NCBI RefSeq assembly: GCF_900313065.1
Contig: NZ_OMPU01000013.1
Coordinates: 434,001 to 498,000 of the forward strand
From: Kiloniella sp. EL199
Lineage (GTDB): Bacteria; Pseudomonadota; Alphaproteobacteria; Kiloniellales; Kiloniellaceae
Reading direction: 5' to 3'
DNA: 64,000 nucleotides
Position numbers and translations under genes: made by a program. The notes beneath the pieces are model-generated. The model saw only the letters and a program-made list of their open reading frames with translations. It ran no database searches and was not told the origin of the DNA. Positions 45,058 through 54,200 of the stretch are shown in pieces. The first letter of the stretch is position 1. Every line of letters begins with the position of its first letter.

Positions 45058-45594
45058 ATGGGTGAAACAGAATCGACAAAACTGAAAATTGATCAGGAAA
45101 CTGATGGTAAAAAATGCCGTAATCATGGATCTACAGATCGAATCTTTCTTGTCGTCGTCGATGATAGTGATGAAATGTTGCAAGCAATGCGTTTTGCTTG
45201 TCGACGAGCTTTGCATACAGGTGGGAGGGTTGCGCTTTTGTATGTTATTGAGCCTGCCGAATTTAATCACTGGGCAGCAGTCGGTGACTTGATGCAGGAA
45301 GAAGCTCGCGAAGAAGCCGAAGCGCGGTTGAATAAACTGGGTGAAGAAGTGCTTGAATACTCGGGGCAAATTCCTGTTCTCTATATGCGCGAAGGTGATC
45401 GTCGAGATGAATTAGTCAAGCTTGTTAACGAAGATGATCAGGTTTCTATTCTGGTTCTGGGCGCGAGTTCTGGATCTGGGGGGCCGGGGCCGCTTTTGAC
45501 TGCGTTGATGGGGAAACATATTGGTAAATTGCGTGTGCCGATTACGGTTGTACCCGATAATCTGGAGCCTGCTGAAATTGACGAGATTAGCTAA
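45058..45594 (+). CDS. Universal stress protein family (UspA)
   Basis: A 178-residue cytoplasmic protein with a UspA alpha/beta fold. FLVVVDDSDEMLQAMRFACRRAL opens the domain, and VLGASSGSGGPGPLLTALMGK with VPITVVPD closes it, resembling the ATP-binding G-x2-G-x9-G(S/T) loop. A 30-residue N-terminal tail is extra. It lies 3 bp after the TIGR02186 gene with AAGG near the ATG. The role is inferred to be stress or energy-state response linked to the transporter. Confidence 0.85.
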   Translation: MGETESTKLKIDQETDGKKCRNHGSTDRIFLVVVDDSDEMLQAMRFACRRALHTGGRVALLYVIEPAEFNHWAAVGDLMQEEAREEAEARLNKLGEEVLEYSGQIPVLYMREGDRRDELVKLVNEDDQVSILVLGASSGSGGPGPLLTALMGKHIGKLRVPITVVPDNLEPAEIDEIS

Positions 45595-45599
45595 AGAAA

Positions 45600-45627
45600 T
45601 ATTCTATATGAATATTCATATAGAATA
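45600..45627. promoter_or_regulatory. Perfect 28-bp palindrome before the NifU-type gene
   Basis: Every base of 45600-45627 pairs with its mirror position, with no central loop. It begins 6 bp after the UspA stop and ends 72 bp before the NifU-type start. It is very A+T-rich and has no T run after it. It may be a dimeric repressor site or a transcript 3' end; the family of regulator cannot be named. Confidence 0.6.
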
Positions 45628-45698
45628 GGGGCTTGAATAGCGCCTATAAGATTACATATAAGAACAATAATCATAGACCGATTTTTAACGAGCAAGAT

Positions 45699-46262
45699 AT
45701 GTTTATCCAAACAGAACAGACGCCAAACCCAGCTACTCTAAAGTTTTTACCCGGATGTCCGGTGCTTGAAGGTGGTACGGCTTTCTTTGAAGCAAAAGAA
45801 GCGGCTTCAAACTCTCCTCTTGCTCTTAGATTGTTTGAAATTGAAGGCGTGACCGGTGTGTTTTTTGGTGGTGATTTTATCACCATTACCAAATCAGAAG
45901 ATAAAGAATGGTATATTCTAAAGCCATCCATTCTTGGTACGATTATGGAGCACTTTACAGCAGGACGTCCTGTTATCACTGATGCTTCCGAAGCAATGTC
46001 TTCCCACGCTGAAGCAAGTGATGAAGGCGATGACGAGATTGTGTCCCAAATTAAAGAGCTATTGGATACACGTGTTCGCCCGGCTGTGGCACAGGACGGT
46101 GGTGATATCGTCTTTCACGGATTTGAAAACGGTATTGTCTATCTGCATATGCAAGGGGCATGCGCAGGCTGCCCAAGTTCTACTGCGACCTTGAAAATGG
46201 GCATTGAGAACATGCTGCGCCATTATATTCCTGAAGTTTCTGAAGTCCGCGCCAGTGCCTAG
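45699..46262 (+). CDS. NifU/NfuA-type iron-sulfur cluster scaffold protein
   Basis: A 187-residue Fe-S carrier. The N-terminal Nfu_N domain starts MFIQTEQTPNPATLKFLPG, a signature of mitochondrial and alphaproteobacterial Nfu. The C-terminal NifU domain has VRPAVAQDGGDIVFHGF and the cluster-binding CAGCPSS (CxxC). It delivers [4Fe-4S] clusters to client enzymes such as MiaB, encoded 5.4 kb away. The ATG at 45699 is chosen from family similarity; an open extension of 22 codons upstream lacks it. Confidence 0.92.
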   Translation: MFIQTEQTPNPATLKFLPGCPVLEGGTAFFEAKEAASNSPLALRLFEIEGVTGVFFGGDFITITKSEDKEWYILKPSILGTIMEHFTAGRPVITDASEAMSSHAEASDEGDDEIVSQIKELLDTRVRPAVAQDGGDIVFHGFENGIVYLHMQGACAGCPSSTATLKMGIENMLRHYIPEVSEVRASA

Positions 46263-46288
46263 GTGCTGAGATCATCTGATAATAAACA

Positions 46289-46322
46289 AAAAACCGAAGC
46301 TGATTGTTCATTTCCGGTTTTT
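46289..46322. terminator. Bidirectional terminator between NifU-type and deacetylase genes
   Basis: An 8-bp stem AAAAACCG/CGGTTTTT (46289-46296 with 46315-46322) with A and T runs on either side, between convergent genes. The loop is 18 nt, with two further A-T pairs possible. Confidence 0.65.
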
Positions 46323-46341
46323 ATGGGATTGGAAAAGGTGT

Positions 46342-47424
46342 TCAGGGGATATAGAATTGCTGCCCAAACCAACGCCAGCGCCCCTTTGGGCCAAGCATTG
46401 TGCAATTAATACGAGCTCTTCCTTGCTTGAATGGTTCAATCAATCTGACCTCGATACGTCCACCACCAAGCTCTTGTAATGTAAGCTCGCCTTGTGAACT
46501 GTAGCAGTTTAGCCCGCGATAAGACCCATCTTCGCGGGGTTTTATTTCTGACCCTATTGTGAAGCCGAAAAGTGGCGGATTTGTACTATCATTAAGGGTT
46601 AAATTTTCGGGTAAAACGGCTGAAACTGGTAACGGTAAGCTGTTAATTGCCAGTTTGAAACGTTCCATCGTTCCAAATCGATCATTGAATGGATAGCGAG
46701 GCAAGGACATTAAGTCAGCTTTACGGGCAATGGCGCCGGAGTGTTGTCCAAAAGCAGCTTTGAAGCCATTCGCTTTCAAGACGTTTTGTAAGCTATTGCT
46801 GATTTCGCCGTAAGGGTAAGCAAAGAGATAGGGTTGTTTGCCTAAAGCACGCCTGAAGGTTTGGTTGGACTTTTCGATTACTTGTTTTTGTTCTTCAATA
46901 GGTAAATGAGCAATGTGTCGGAGTTCGTTGGCGTGATTGCCAATCGTTACAAGCGGGTCCGAGGCCAGTTCTCTGATCTGGGACCAGGTCATGTAGCCTG
47001 GGCGATTTTGATCGACAGTTGACGTTGTTATGAAAAGCGTAATTGCCAGACCTGCTTTTTTAAATTCTGGCCACGCATTTTCGTAAAAAGAAACATAGGC
47101 ATCGTCAATTGTGATTGCAATTGCCCGATCTGGCAGCGGTTGATCTTGTGTGAGAGCTTCGACGATATCAGAAAGAGGTAAAACACTGTAGCGTTTGTTT
47201 TGAAGCTCTTGAATGTGGTTCGTTAATGTTGATATGGATGTGCTGGTTGTTGGATATCTATTTTCGCCGAAACGTTGATACATAACAACGACAGCACCAT
47301 TCTTAATGTCACTCTCAGCGGGAGTTTCAATGTCTTGCGTAGAGGCTGTTCTCTGGAACCCACTTATACCGATGGCGACGGCAAGGATAAGATAGAATAG
47401 TTGAAAGTGTTTCGATTTGAACAT
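46342..47424 (-). CDS. Polysaccharide deacetylase family protein, exported
   Basis: A 360-residue carbohydrate esterase family 4-type protein. The N-terminal signal or anchor (FYLILAVAIGISGF) is followed by the NodB-homology domain: VVVMYQRFG, motif 1 AITIDDAY (the TFDD acid pair), GNHANELRH for the metal-binding His residues, and FAYPYGE. A C-terminal beta-rich region (about 280-360) of unknown role includes two Cys. It likely removes acetyl groups from an envelope or exported glycan. Divergent from tsaB across a 194-bp A+T-rich gap. Confidence 0.83.
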   Translation of the reverse strand: MFKSKHFQLFYLILAVAIGISGFQRTASTQDIETPAESDIKNGAVVVMYQRFGENRYPTTSTSISTLTNHIQELQNKRYSVLPLSDIVEALTQDQPLPDRAIAITIDDAYVSFYENAWPEFKKAGLAITLFITTSTVDQNRPGYMTWSQIRELASDPLVTIGNHANELRHIAHLPIEEQKQVIEKSNQTFRRALGKQPYLFAYPYGEISNSLQNVLKANGFKAAFGQHSGAIARKADLMSLPRYPFNDRFGTMERFKLAINSLPLPVSAVLPENLTLNDSTNPPLFGFTIGSEIKPREDGSYRGLNCYSSQGELTLQELGGGRIEVRLIEPFKQGRARINCTMLGPKGRWRWFGQQFYIP

Positions 47425-47618
47425 AATGCGCTGTTTCTGTTTTTTTGGCTGTCGGTGTTGCTTTAATACGGGTCTCTGGTTAGCGCAATATCATTAAGGT
47501 ATTATTGATGATTGTCTTTAATTGTAACAAAGCAAGATCATGGATATAAGCCATTATATTGTTTTGCCTAAGCTATGGGGAAAATTCATTTAAGTGTCAG
47601 AGGGATGATTTCGCGATA

Positions 47619-48320
47619 ATGCGTGCTGATAGTTCATTATTACTTGGTTTGGATACAGCGGGATCTTCTTGCTCTGTTGCTATAATGGACAAAGGTCAGG
47701 TGCTTGCCTCCAGATTGGAAACCATGCGACGTGGGCAGTCCGAGCGTCTTTTACCTATTGTGCAAGACCTGCTGGAGGAAACCGGTAGAGATCTGATGGA
47801 CATGGACGGGTTTGCTGTTACAACAGGTCCCGGTGGTTTTACAGGGGTTCGCATTGGGTTAGCAGCAGCTCAAGGTTTTGCTCTTGCGTGTAACAAGCCT
47901 CTTGTTGGGGTAAGTAATTTTGAAGTGTTGGCGCGTGGTGTGCCTGCTGATGAGAAGATAGCTGATACGCAGATCGTTGTTGTGATTGACGCCAAGCGAG
48001 CAGATTTATTCGTTCAAAGCTTTGATTCAAGCCTTGTGCCTTTGACAGAGCCTTTTGCTGTACTCCCAGAGAATCTGAACGGGAAACTGCCTGATGGTAA
48101 CTTACTCTTGGTTGGGGATGGCGTTGATCAGGTCGCTGAAGATCTGAAGGCAGCGGGCCGTTCCGTCCGTTCTTCAAAGGCTTCGGACAATGATGATGCT
48201 GGAAATCTTTTACTGTGTGCTTTGGAGCAAGAGCTTTTTGATCGAGAAGCTCAGTCTGTTGAGCCTTTGTATTTACGGGCCCCGGATGTTTCTTTACCAA
48301 AAGATAAAACAACATTTTAG
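47619..48320 (+). CDS. tsaB: tRNA threonylcarbamoyladenosine biosynthesis protein TsaB
   Basis: A 233-residue protein of the ASKHA fold that forms the TsaBDE complex for t6A37 in tRNA. LGLDTAGSSCSVAIMDKG opens the fold, and AVTTGPGGFTGVRIGLAAAQGFALA is the TsaB signature. The ATG at 47619 matches the family start; the purine-rich AGAGGGATG lies rather far upstream. rimI follows 8 bp later, the usual pairing. Confidence 0.93.
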   Translation: MRADSSLLLGLDTAGSSCSVAIMDKGQVLASRLETMRRGQSERLLPIVQDLLEETGRDLMDMDGFAVTTGPGGFTGVRIGLAAAQGFALACNKPLVGVSNFEVLARGVPADEKIADTQIVVVIDAKRADLFVQSFDSSLVPLTEPFAVLPENLNGKLPDGNLLLVGDGVDQVAEDLKAAGRSVRSSKASDNDDAGNLLLCALEQELFDREAQSVEPLYLRAPDVSLPKDKTTF

Positions 48321-48328
48321 ATGATTTA

Positions 48329-48787
48329 ATGAATGGTTCTGAGGAAATAATTCCGTGTGCTCTTGAACATGCGGACCTGTTAGCAGAAATGCATTTGAGA
48401 TCATTTCCTGATGCTGCATGGAAAGCAAAAGATATTTCAGCAATACTTATTCAAAAAACGAATAATGGCCTTGTCTATTGTCAGGATGCCAATCCTGTCG
48501 GTTTTATTCTTTGGCAAGAAGTAGTCGGCGAAGCTGAAATATTGACACTTTGTATAGATCCTGACTTTCGGGGATTGGGATTTTCGAAAAAAATTATGCG
48601 CAGGATGGTTGAGCAACTTTATCAAGCATCTGTGAATAAGGTGTTTTTGGAAGTGTCCGAGGAAAACACTATTGCGCTTTCCCTTTATCAGACGTTGGGA
48701 TTTGTTGAAATTACGCGAAGATCCAAATACTACCACAAATTTGATGGAACAACTGTTGATGCAGTTGTCATGTCTGTAGATATTTAA
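48329..48787 (+). CDS. rimI: RimI-type protein N-acetyltransferase
   Basis: A 152-residue GNAT acetyltransferase. LTLCIDPDFRGLGFSKKIMRRMVEQ contains the acetyl-CoA pyrophosphate loop R-G-L-G-F, and EVSEENTIALSLYQTLGFVEITRRSKYY is the classic RimI C-terminal motif. RimI acetylates the N terminus of ribosomal protein S18. It lies 8 bp after tsaB, likely co-transcribed, with a weak ribosome site. Confidence 0.9.
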   Translation: MNGSEEIIPCALEHADLLAEMHLRSFPDAAWKAKDISAILIQKTNNGLVYCQDANPVGFILWQEVVGEAEILTLCIDPDFRGLGFSKKIMRRMVEQLYQASVNKVFLEVSEENTIALSLYQTLGFVEITRRSKYYHKFDGTTVDAVVMSVDI

Positions 48788-48953
48788 AGTACTCCAGAAA
48801 TTCTTAGCATAGAGAGGATAATCATAAATATTTTATGTAAATTAACTTGAAAGTTTTAGGAAATAACTTTAATTCACTTCCTGGTATGTTATGAGTTAAG
48901 TAATATTTTGATGATTATAAGATAATTTTGTATCGAGAAAGAATAGTCATAAT

Positions 48954-49367
48954 ATGTCTGAAGATAATTCCTCATTAGAATTAGTAGAACTTACAACTAG
49001 TCTTGTTTCTGCCCATGTTTCCAATAACTCTGTGGCAATGGCAGATTTACCTCAATTAATTCGCGAAGTGTATGGAACTCTCTCTACTTTGGGGCAGGAA
49101 GAGAAAAAAGAACCAGAGCGTCCGACACCTGCTGTATCAATTAAAAAATCTATTACACCTGAATTTATTATTTGCCTTGAAGATGGCAAAAAGCTCAAAA
49201 TGCTTAAGCGCCATTTGAAAACAGCTTACAATATGACTCCGGAAGAATACCGCGAGCGCTGGGGTTTGTCGCAAGACTATCCAATGGTTGCCCCTAATTA
49301 TGCGAAACAACGTAGTTCTTTGGCAAAACAGATTGGTTTGGGCACAAAGGCCAATAGAACAAAGTAA
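48954..49367 (+). CDS. MucR/Ros family transcriptional regulator
   Basis: A 137-residue DNA-binding protein of the Ros/MucR family, global regulators and H-NS-like silencers in alphaproteobacteria. The N-terminal half (about 1-45) is the oligomerisation region (LVSAHVSNNSVAMADLPQLIREVYGTL). The C-terminal zinc-finger-like domain reads FIICLEDGKKLKMLKRHLKTAYNMTPEEYRERWGL, in which the first Cys and one His are present, Asp stands for the second Cys, and Ala-Tyr replace the last His. A reduced metal site is therefore likely. The 166-bp upstream gap is A+T-rich with many TA steps, fitting self-binding. Confidence 0.9.
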   Translation: MSEDNSSLELVELTTSLVSAHVSNNSVAMADLPQLIREVYGTLSTLGQEEKKEPERPTPAVSIKKSITPEFIICLEDGKKLKMLKRHLKTAYNMTPEEYRERWGLSQDYPMVAPNYAKQRSSLAKQIGLGTKANRTK

Positions 49368-49396
49368 TCAAGTTTCTTTGATCTGGGATGTTTTAA

Positions 49397-49433
49397 AAAA
49401 TGCGTTATCGGTCTTTTCTCGATAGCGCATTTT
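49397..49433 (+). terminator. Rho-independent terminator of the MucR-type gene
   Basis: A 14-bp stem with one G-U pair (49397-49410 with 49420-49433), 9-nt loop, ending in TTTT. It lies between the MucR-type and Fur-type genes. Confidence 0.85.
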
Positions 49434-49494
49434 GTGTAAATTAGAATTATTCAAAAGAGTGACTTTATTCATTAACGACGATCTCAGGGTTATC

Positions 49495-49917
49495 ATGGCA
49501 TCAAAACTGGAAGTTCTTTGTGCTGAAAAAGGTCTGAAAATGACCGAACAGCGAAGAGTTATCGCAAGGGTTCTTTCTGATTCAACGGATCACCCTGATG
49601 TGGAGCAAGTTTATCATCGTGCTTCCAAACTGGACTCGAAGATTTCTATTGCAACGGTCTATCGAACCGTAAAGCTTTTTGAAGAGGCAAACATACTGGA
49701 ACGCCATGATTTTGGCGATGGGCGCGCTCGTTATGAAGAGGTAACTGAGCGAGTTCATGATCATCTGATTGATGTGAACTCCGGTGAGGTCCTTGAATTT
49801 TCTGATGATGAGATTCATGAACTCTTGGGTAAAATGGCGCAAAAGCTTGGTTACCGCCTGGTTGATCATCGACTTGAACTTTATGCTGTTCGTGAAGGCT
49901 GTAGTGCAATAAAATAG
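49495..49917 (+). CDS. fur: Fur-family metal-responsive repressor (Fur/Mur)
   Basis: A 140-residue winged-helix repressor. KGLKMTEQRRVIARVLSDSTDHPDVEQVYHRAS and ISIATVYRTVKLFEEANILERHDF form the DNA-binding half. VHDHLIDVNSGEVLEFSDDEIHELL supplies the metal-site His and acids but lacks the structural CxxC, as is usual in alphaproteobacterial Fur/Mur, which often respond to manganese. ATG at 49495 follows CAGGG. It is not Irr, whose N-terminal haem motif is absent. Which metal it senses cannot be settled from sequence. Confidence 0.88.
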   Translation: MASKLEVLCAEKGLKMTEQRRVIARVLSDSTDHPDVEQVYHRASKLDSKISIATVYRTVKLFEEANILERHDFGDGRARYEEVTERVHDHLIDVNSGEVLEFSDDEIHELLGKMAQKLGYRLVDHRLELYAVREGCSAIK

Positions 49918-49987
49918 ACACAATTTTCTGGCACAGTCCTCGCCATGTTTAAATTCGCCATGTCTATTTCTAGGGAACACGCTGAGC

Positions 49988-50806
49988 ATGAATGAGGGTA
50001 CTTCACGACCCGTCGATGTAACTGCGGGACAACTTACAATCCGTTTGGCCGAGAGCGAGCGGGAAGTTTTGGCCGCGCAGAATCTGCGATATGATATTTT
50101 TTATCGCGAGAATTCCGCTCAACCGACACCAGAGATGGAATCCCAGAGTCGGGACTTTGATAGCTTTGATCCCTTCTGCGATCATTTGCTTGTTTTCGAC
50201 AATGAGAAAGGCACAGGGCCTGAGGCTGTTGTTGGCACCTATCGCGTGATGCGCCGTGAAGGTGCAAAAAAACGCGGTCAGTTCTATTCTGTCGATGAAT
50301 TCAATCTGGAAAAACTTTTGAATTTTGATGGTGAAATTCTGGAGCTGGGGCGGTCCTGTATTGATCAGGAATATCGACGTGGTTCAACGATGCAGCTTCT
50401 GTGGCGCGGTATTGCCCAGTATGTATTCACCTATGATATTCGTTACATGTTTGGTTGCGCAAGTTTGCATGGAACTGATCCAGAGCAGATGAAGCTGCCT
50501 TTATCTTATCTATATCACAATCACCTTGCTGAAACCGACATTCGCCCCAAAGCTTTGCCAGAGAGATTTAGTTCCATGAATCTCATGTCAGCGGATCAGA
50601 TTGACCCCAAGGCAGCCATTAAAGAATTGCCGCCTTTGATTAAGGGGTATCTGAGGCTTGGCGGCGTTATTGGGGATGGCGCTGTTATTGATGAACAGTT
50701 TGGCACCACGGATGTTTGTGTGATTGTTGAAACAAGCCGAGTGACTGACAAATACTATAAACATTATCGCCGTGAAACGGACAATGCAGCACAACAGGTA
50801 GCGTGA
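49988..50806 (+). CDS. olsB: L-ornithine N(alpha)-acyltransferase OlsB
   Basis: A 272-residue GNAT-like acyltransferase that links 3-hydroxyacyl-ACP to ornithine, forming lyso-ornithine lipid. LTIRLAESEREVLAAQNLRYDIFYRE, RDFDSFDPFCDHLLVFD, EILELGRSCIDQEYRRGSTMQLLWRGIAQYV and YMFGCASLHGTDP (in sections) are typical OlsB motifs. olsA follows after 1 bp. No Pho box was found upstream, unlike the phosphate-controlled olsB of some rhizobia. The ATG has a weak site within CTGAGC. Confidence 0.92.
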   Translation: MNEGTSRPVDVTAGQLTIRLAESEREVLAAQNLRYDIFYRENSAQPTPEMESQSRDFDSFDPFCDHLLVFDNEKGTGPEAVVGTYRVMRREGAKKRGQFYSVDEFNLEKLLNFDGEILELGRSCIDQEYRRGSTMQLLWRGIAQYVFTYDIRYMFGCASLHGTDPEQMKLPLSYLYHNHLAETDIRPKALPERFSSMNLMSADQIDPKAAIKELPPLIKGYLRLGGVIGDGAVIDEQFGTTDVCVIVETSRVTDKYYKHYRRETDNAAQQVA

Positions 50807-50807
50807 T

Positions 50808-51644
50808 ATGTCGGACATCGCTGTAGCTTCTGGTTTGGGATCTGATTTAAGAGCCTCTTGCCGTTTGGTTGTGTATGTCCTTTTCACCTTGGCCTTGATG
50901 CCGTTGCAGCTTTTACTCCTGCTTCTAAGATTGCCTGGTCGTTATAAATTACCCCTGTGGTATCACAATGCGACCTGCTTCTTGAATGGTATCAAGATTG
51001 TCACTCGTGGACAGCAAAGTACACGGCAGCCAACACTCTATGTATCCAATCATGTGTCCTATCTGGATATTTCTGTTCTGGGGAGCCTGATTGACGGGCA
51101 TTTTGTTGCAAAATCCGAAGTCGGTAATTGGCCGTTTTTTGGATGGCTTGCCAAGTTATCCGGTACAGTCTTTATTCAGCGTCGTCGACACAAGTCTAGC
51201 GAAAGCCGTGATCACATGGCAAAGCGGCTTGGGAATGGACGTGATCTGATTTTATTCCCCGAGGGAACATCTAGCGACGGTACCCGAGTATTGCCTTTTA
51301 AATCCGCGCTCTTTTCAGTTGCACAGACCTCAGAAAACGATAGTCCCTTGCTGGTTCAGCCAATCTCTATTACATACACCCGATTGGATGGTATGCCGAT
51401 GGGTCGTTTGTGGCGTCCCTTTTATGCTTGGTATGGTGATATGGAATTACCGGGGCATTTATGGCATGCGCTGGCAATGGGTGTTTTGACTGTAGAGGTT
51501 GAATTCCTGGAGCCAGTAGAAGCGAGTTCCTTCGCTAATCGGAAAGACATGGCCAGTCATTGCCATAAGGCGGTGTCTTGCGGTGTTTCCGATGCCCTGG
51601 GCGGGCGGCGATTAGAAATAGCTTCAAATCCCAACACATGGTAA
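50808..51644 (+). CDS. olsA: 1-acyl-sn-glycerol-3-phosphate acyltransferase family OlsA
   Basis: A 278-residue membrane acyltransferase that adds the second fatty acid to lyso-ornithine lipid. The N-terminal helix (about 17-42) anchors it. The catalytic HX4D motif is VSNHVSYLD and the substrate motif is FPEGTSSDGTRVLPFKSALF. It follows olsB by 1 bp, which supports the ornithine-lipid role over a general PlsC role. A second function in phosphatidic acid synthesis, as shown for some OlsA proteins, remains possible. Confidence 0.88.
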   Translation: MSDIAVASGLGSDLRASCRLVVYVLFTLALMPLQLLLLLLRLPGRYKLPLWYHNATCFLNGIKIVTRGQQSTRQPTLYVSNHVSYLDISVLGSLIDGHFVAKSEVGNWPFFGWLAKLSGTVFIQRRRHKSSESRDHMAKRLGNGRDLILFPEGTSSDGTRVLPFKSALFSVAQTSENDSPLLVQPISITYTRLDGMPMGRLWRPFYAWYGDMELPGHLWHALAMGVLTVEVEFLEPVEASSFANRKDMASHCHKAVSCGVSDALGGRRLEIASNPNTW

Positions 51645-51703
51645 TTTAACAAGGTATCATAACGGTTTATTATAAATATGACCGAAAAAGATGCTAGGCT
51701 GAA

Positions 51704-53122
51704 TTGGTAATTACGTTGGCGAAAAAGCTCTATATTAAGACCTATGGCTGTCAAATGAACGTCTATGATACGGTTCGTATGACAGATGTTTTGGCTCCAC
51801 TGGGTTACAAGACTGTAGACAACCCCGAAACGGCTGACATGGTCATTCTCAATACCTGTCATATTCGAGAGAAGGCTTCTGAGAAGGTCTTTTCTGAACT
51901 TGGGCAGTTACGACGACTCAAGGAAAAGCGCGAATCCGGTGGTGACCGCATGCTGATTGGGGTTGCGGGCTGTGTGGCGCAGGCCGAAGGTGAAGAGATT
52001 TTACGCCGTGCGAAACAAGTCGATATGGTGTTTGGCCCACAAACCTATCATCGCCTGCCTGAAATGGTTACAAAGGCGCTTGGTAATACGACTGGTCGGG
52101 GCATTTCCGACACGGATTTCCCGGTAGAATCCAAATTCGACTTTCTACCTGAAGAAAGTCAGACACATGGTCCATCAGCTTTTCTGTCTGTGCAGGAAGG
52201 CTGTGACAAGTTTTGTACTTTCTGCGTTGTTCCCTATACCCGTGGTGCTGAATTTTCGCGCCCGGTAACCGCGATTGTTGATGAAGCCAAGCGTCTGGTT
52301 GCCAATGGAACGCGTGAAATTACATTGCTTGGGCAAAATGTGAACGGTTTCCACGGTGAAGCTGCTGATGGTAAAACATGGCGTTTAGGACGGTTGCTTA
52401 GAGAGCTTGCAGAAGTGGATGGTATTGAACGCCTTCGTTATGTGACTTCGCATCCTAATGATATGGATGATGAGCTGATTGAAACTCATCGCGACCTTTC
52501 AGAATTAATGCCCTATTTGCATTTGCCGATTCAAAGCGGTTCTGACCGCATACTGGAAATGATGAATCGCAAACACACTGGTGATGAATATCGCCGGGTA
52601 ATTGATAAGCTTCGTGATGTGTGTCCTGAATTGGCGCTGTCGTCTGACTTTATCGTGGGTTTTCCGGGCGAAAGTGATCAGGATTTTGCCGATACACTGC
52701 GTTTGGTTACTGATATTAATTATGCTCAGGCCTATTCTTTCAAATATAGCCCGCGTCCGGGAACACCGGCTGCTGGCATTGATGCGCAGGTTCCTGAAGA
52801 CGTGAAGGCGAAACGTTTGGCGATGTTACAGGAATTGCTAAATGCTCAACAAATGGCGTTTAACCAAAGCATGATCGGGAAGACACTTTCCGTATTGGTT
52901 GAGCGTAAAGGTCGCGAAATTGGTCAACTGGGCGGGCGTAGCCCATACATGCAGTCTGTCTTTGTGCAGGCGCCAGAGCGCCTTATGGGGCAAATTGTTG
53001 ATGTCAAAATCGAAACTGCTAAACCAAATTCTTTAACGGGTTCAGTAGTAACAGGTGACTTTGGTGTTTTTGACGCGCATAATATAGAACATGCAAAAGC
53101 CGAAATGGAGGGACGCATTTGA
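51704..53122 (+). CDS. miaB: tRNA-2-methylthio-N6-dimethylallyladenosine synthase MiaB
   Basis: A 472-residue radical SAM methylthiotransferase acting on i6A37 of tRNA. The N-terminal cluster uses Cys in YGCQMN, NTCHIR and AGCVAQ. The radical SAM cluster is [13 protein letters not shown] domain ends the protein (about 400-465, [17 protein letters not shown]). TTG at 51704 with AGG 5 nt upstream is taken as start; a TTG four codons in gives the family-typical [14 protein letters not shown] and is an alternative. Its stop overlaps phoH by 4 bp. Confidence 0.94.
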   Translation: MVITLAKKLYIKTYGCQMNVYDTVRMTDVLAPLGYKTVDNPETADMVILNTCHIREKASEKVFSELGQLRRLKEKRESGGDRMLIGVAGCVAQAEGEEILRRAKQVDMVFGPQTYHRLPEMVTKALGNTTGRGISDTDFPVESKFDFLPEESQTHGPSAFLSVQEGCDKFCTFCVVPYTRGAEFSRPVTAIVDEAKRLVANGTREITLLGQNVNGFHGEAADGKTWRLGRLLRELAEVDGIERLRYVTSHPNDMDDELIETHRDLSELMPYLHLPIQSGSDRILEMMNRKHTGDEYRRVIDKLRDVCPELALSSDFIVGFPGESDQDFADTLRLVTDINYAQAYSFKYSPRPGTPAAGIDAQVPEDVKAKRLAMLQELLNAQQMAFNQSMIGKTLSVLVERKGREIGQLGGRSPYMQSVFVQAPERLMGQIVDVKIETAKPNSLTGSVVTGDFGVFDAHNIEHAKAEMEGRI

Positions 53123-54162
53123 CAGCCAGAGCTCGTAACGGACACGCCGCCCGTGGTACACGGCAGAATAAATTAATTGAGTTTGATGATAATAGTCTTC
53201 TTCCCATGCTATATGGGGAACATGATCAACATCTTGTTCGATTGGAACAGCACCTTGATGTAGATCTCGCTTCGCGTGGAAATCAAGTATCAATAAGCGG
53301 TAGTAAAGATTCAGTTGCGACAGCAAAGGTTGTTTTAAAAGCATTGTACGAACGATTGCAAAAGGGCCTGGATGTTGGCGACGGCGAAGTTGATGCTGTT
53401 GTTCGTATGGCACAGGTTACACCAGATGTTGATGAAACCGAAAAGGCCGTAGAATCAACTCATGGAGATGAGTTGGCAATCGTTACCCGAAAAAGGCGTC
53501 TGAACCCCCGGTCTCCTGGACAAGCTGCCTATATCAAGGCAATGCAACGTCACGAGCTGGTGTTTGGTGTTGGGCCAGCAGGAACAGGCAAGACCTATAT
53601 GGCGGTTGCTTATGGGGTTTCCCTTTTGCTTAATGGGGATGTTGAGCGCATTATTCTTTCGCGTCCGGCTGTTGAAGCAGGCGAACGTCTAGGCTTTTTG
53701 CCTGGTGACATGAAAGATAAGGTCGATCCTTATCTGCGTCCGCTTTATGATGCCCTTCATGACATGCTTCCTTCGGATCAGGTTATGAGCCGATTGGAGA
53801 ATGGCGAGATCGAGATTGCGCCGCTAGCTTTTATGCGTGGGCGAACCTTGTCGAATGCCTTTGTTATTCTTGATGAGGCCCAGAATACCACTCCTGTGCA
53901 GATGAAAATGTTTCTGACCCGATTAGGAGAGCGATCACGTATGGTGGTAACCGGTGATATGTCGCAGGTGGATTTGCCAAAAGGTCAACTATCCGGACTG
54001 CGAGATGCGTCGCATACCCTTGCCAAGTTGGACGAGGTTGGTTTCGTTCAGTTTGCTCATGCTGATATTGTTCGCCATGAACTGGTTACAAAAATTGTAC
54101 GTGCCTATGACAATCGTCAAAACAAAGGTGAGGCAGAAGAAAGAGATTTCTTTGATGGCTGA
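53119..54162 (+). CDS. PhoH family ATPase
   Basis: A 347-residue cytoplasmic ATPase of the PhoH/YbeZ type. An N-terminal KH-like segment (about 30-80) precedes the P-loop [17 protein letters not shown] and the acidic motif [24 protein letters not shown]. PhoH proteins act with YbeY in RNA metabolism and ribosome maturation; the next gene is ybeY. The TTG start is embedded in the miaB stop (TTGA), so translation is coupled. Confidence 0.93.
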   Translation: MTARARNGHAARGTRQNKLIEFDDNSLLPMLYGEHDQHLVRLEQHLDVDLASRGNQVSISGSKDSVATAKVVLKALYERLQKGLDVGDGEVDAVVRMAQVTPDVDETEKAVESTHGDELAIVTRKRRLNPRSPGQAAYIKAMQRHELVFGVGPAGTGKTYMAVAYGVSLLLNGDVERIILSRPAVEAGERLGFLPGDMKDKVDPYLRPLYDALHDMLPSDQVMSRLENGEIEIAPLAFMRGRTLSNAFVILDEAQNTTPVQMKMFLTRLGERSRMVVTGDMSQVDLPKGQLSGLRDASHTLAKLDEVGFVQFAHADIVRHELVTKIVRAYDNRQNKGEAEERDFFDG

Positions 54163-54200
54163 TAAGCCAAAGAATTACCTGATTCCAAAGGTTCAGAGAA

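Noticed and set aside
45633-45698. N-terminal extension of the NifU-type protein
   Set aside because: The upstream 22 codons are not conserved in kind, and the family start MFIQTEQTPNP fits the ATG at 45699.
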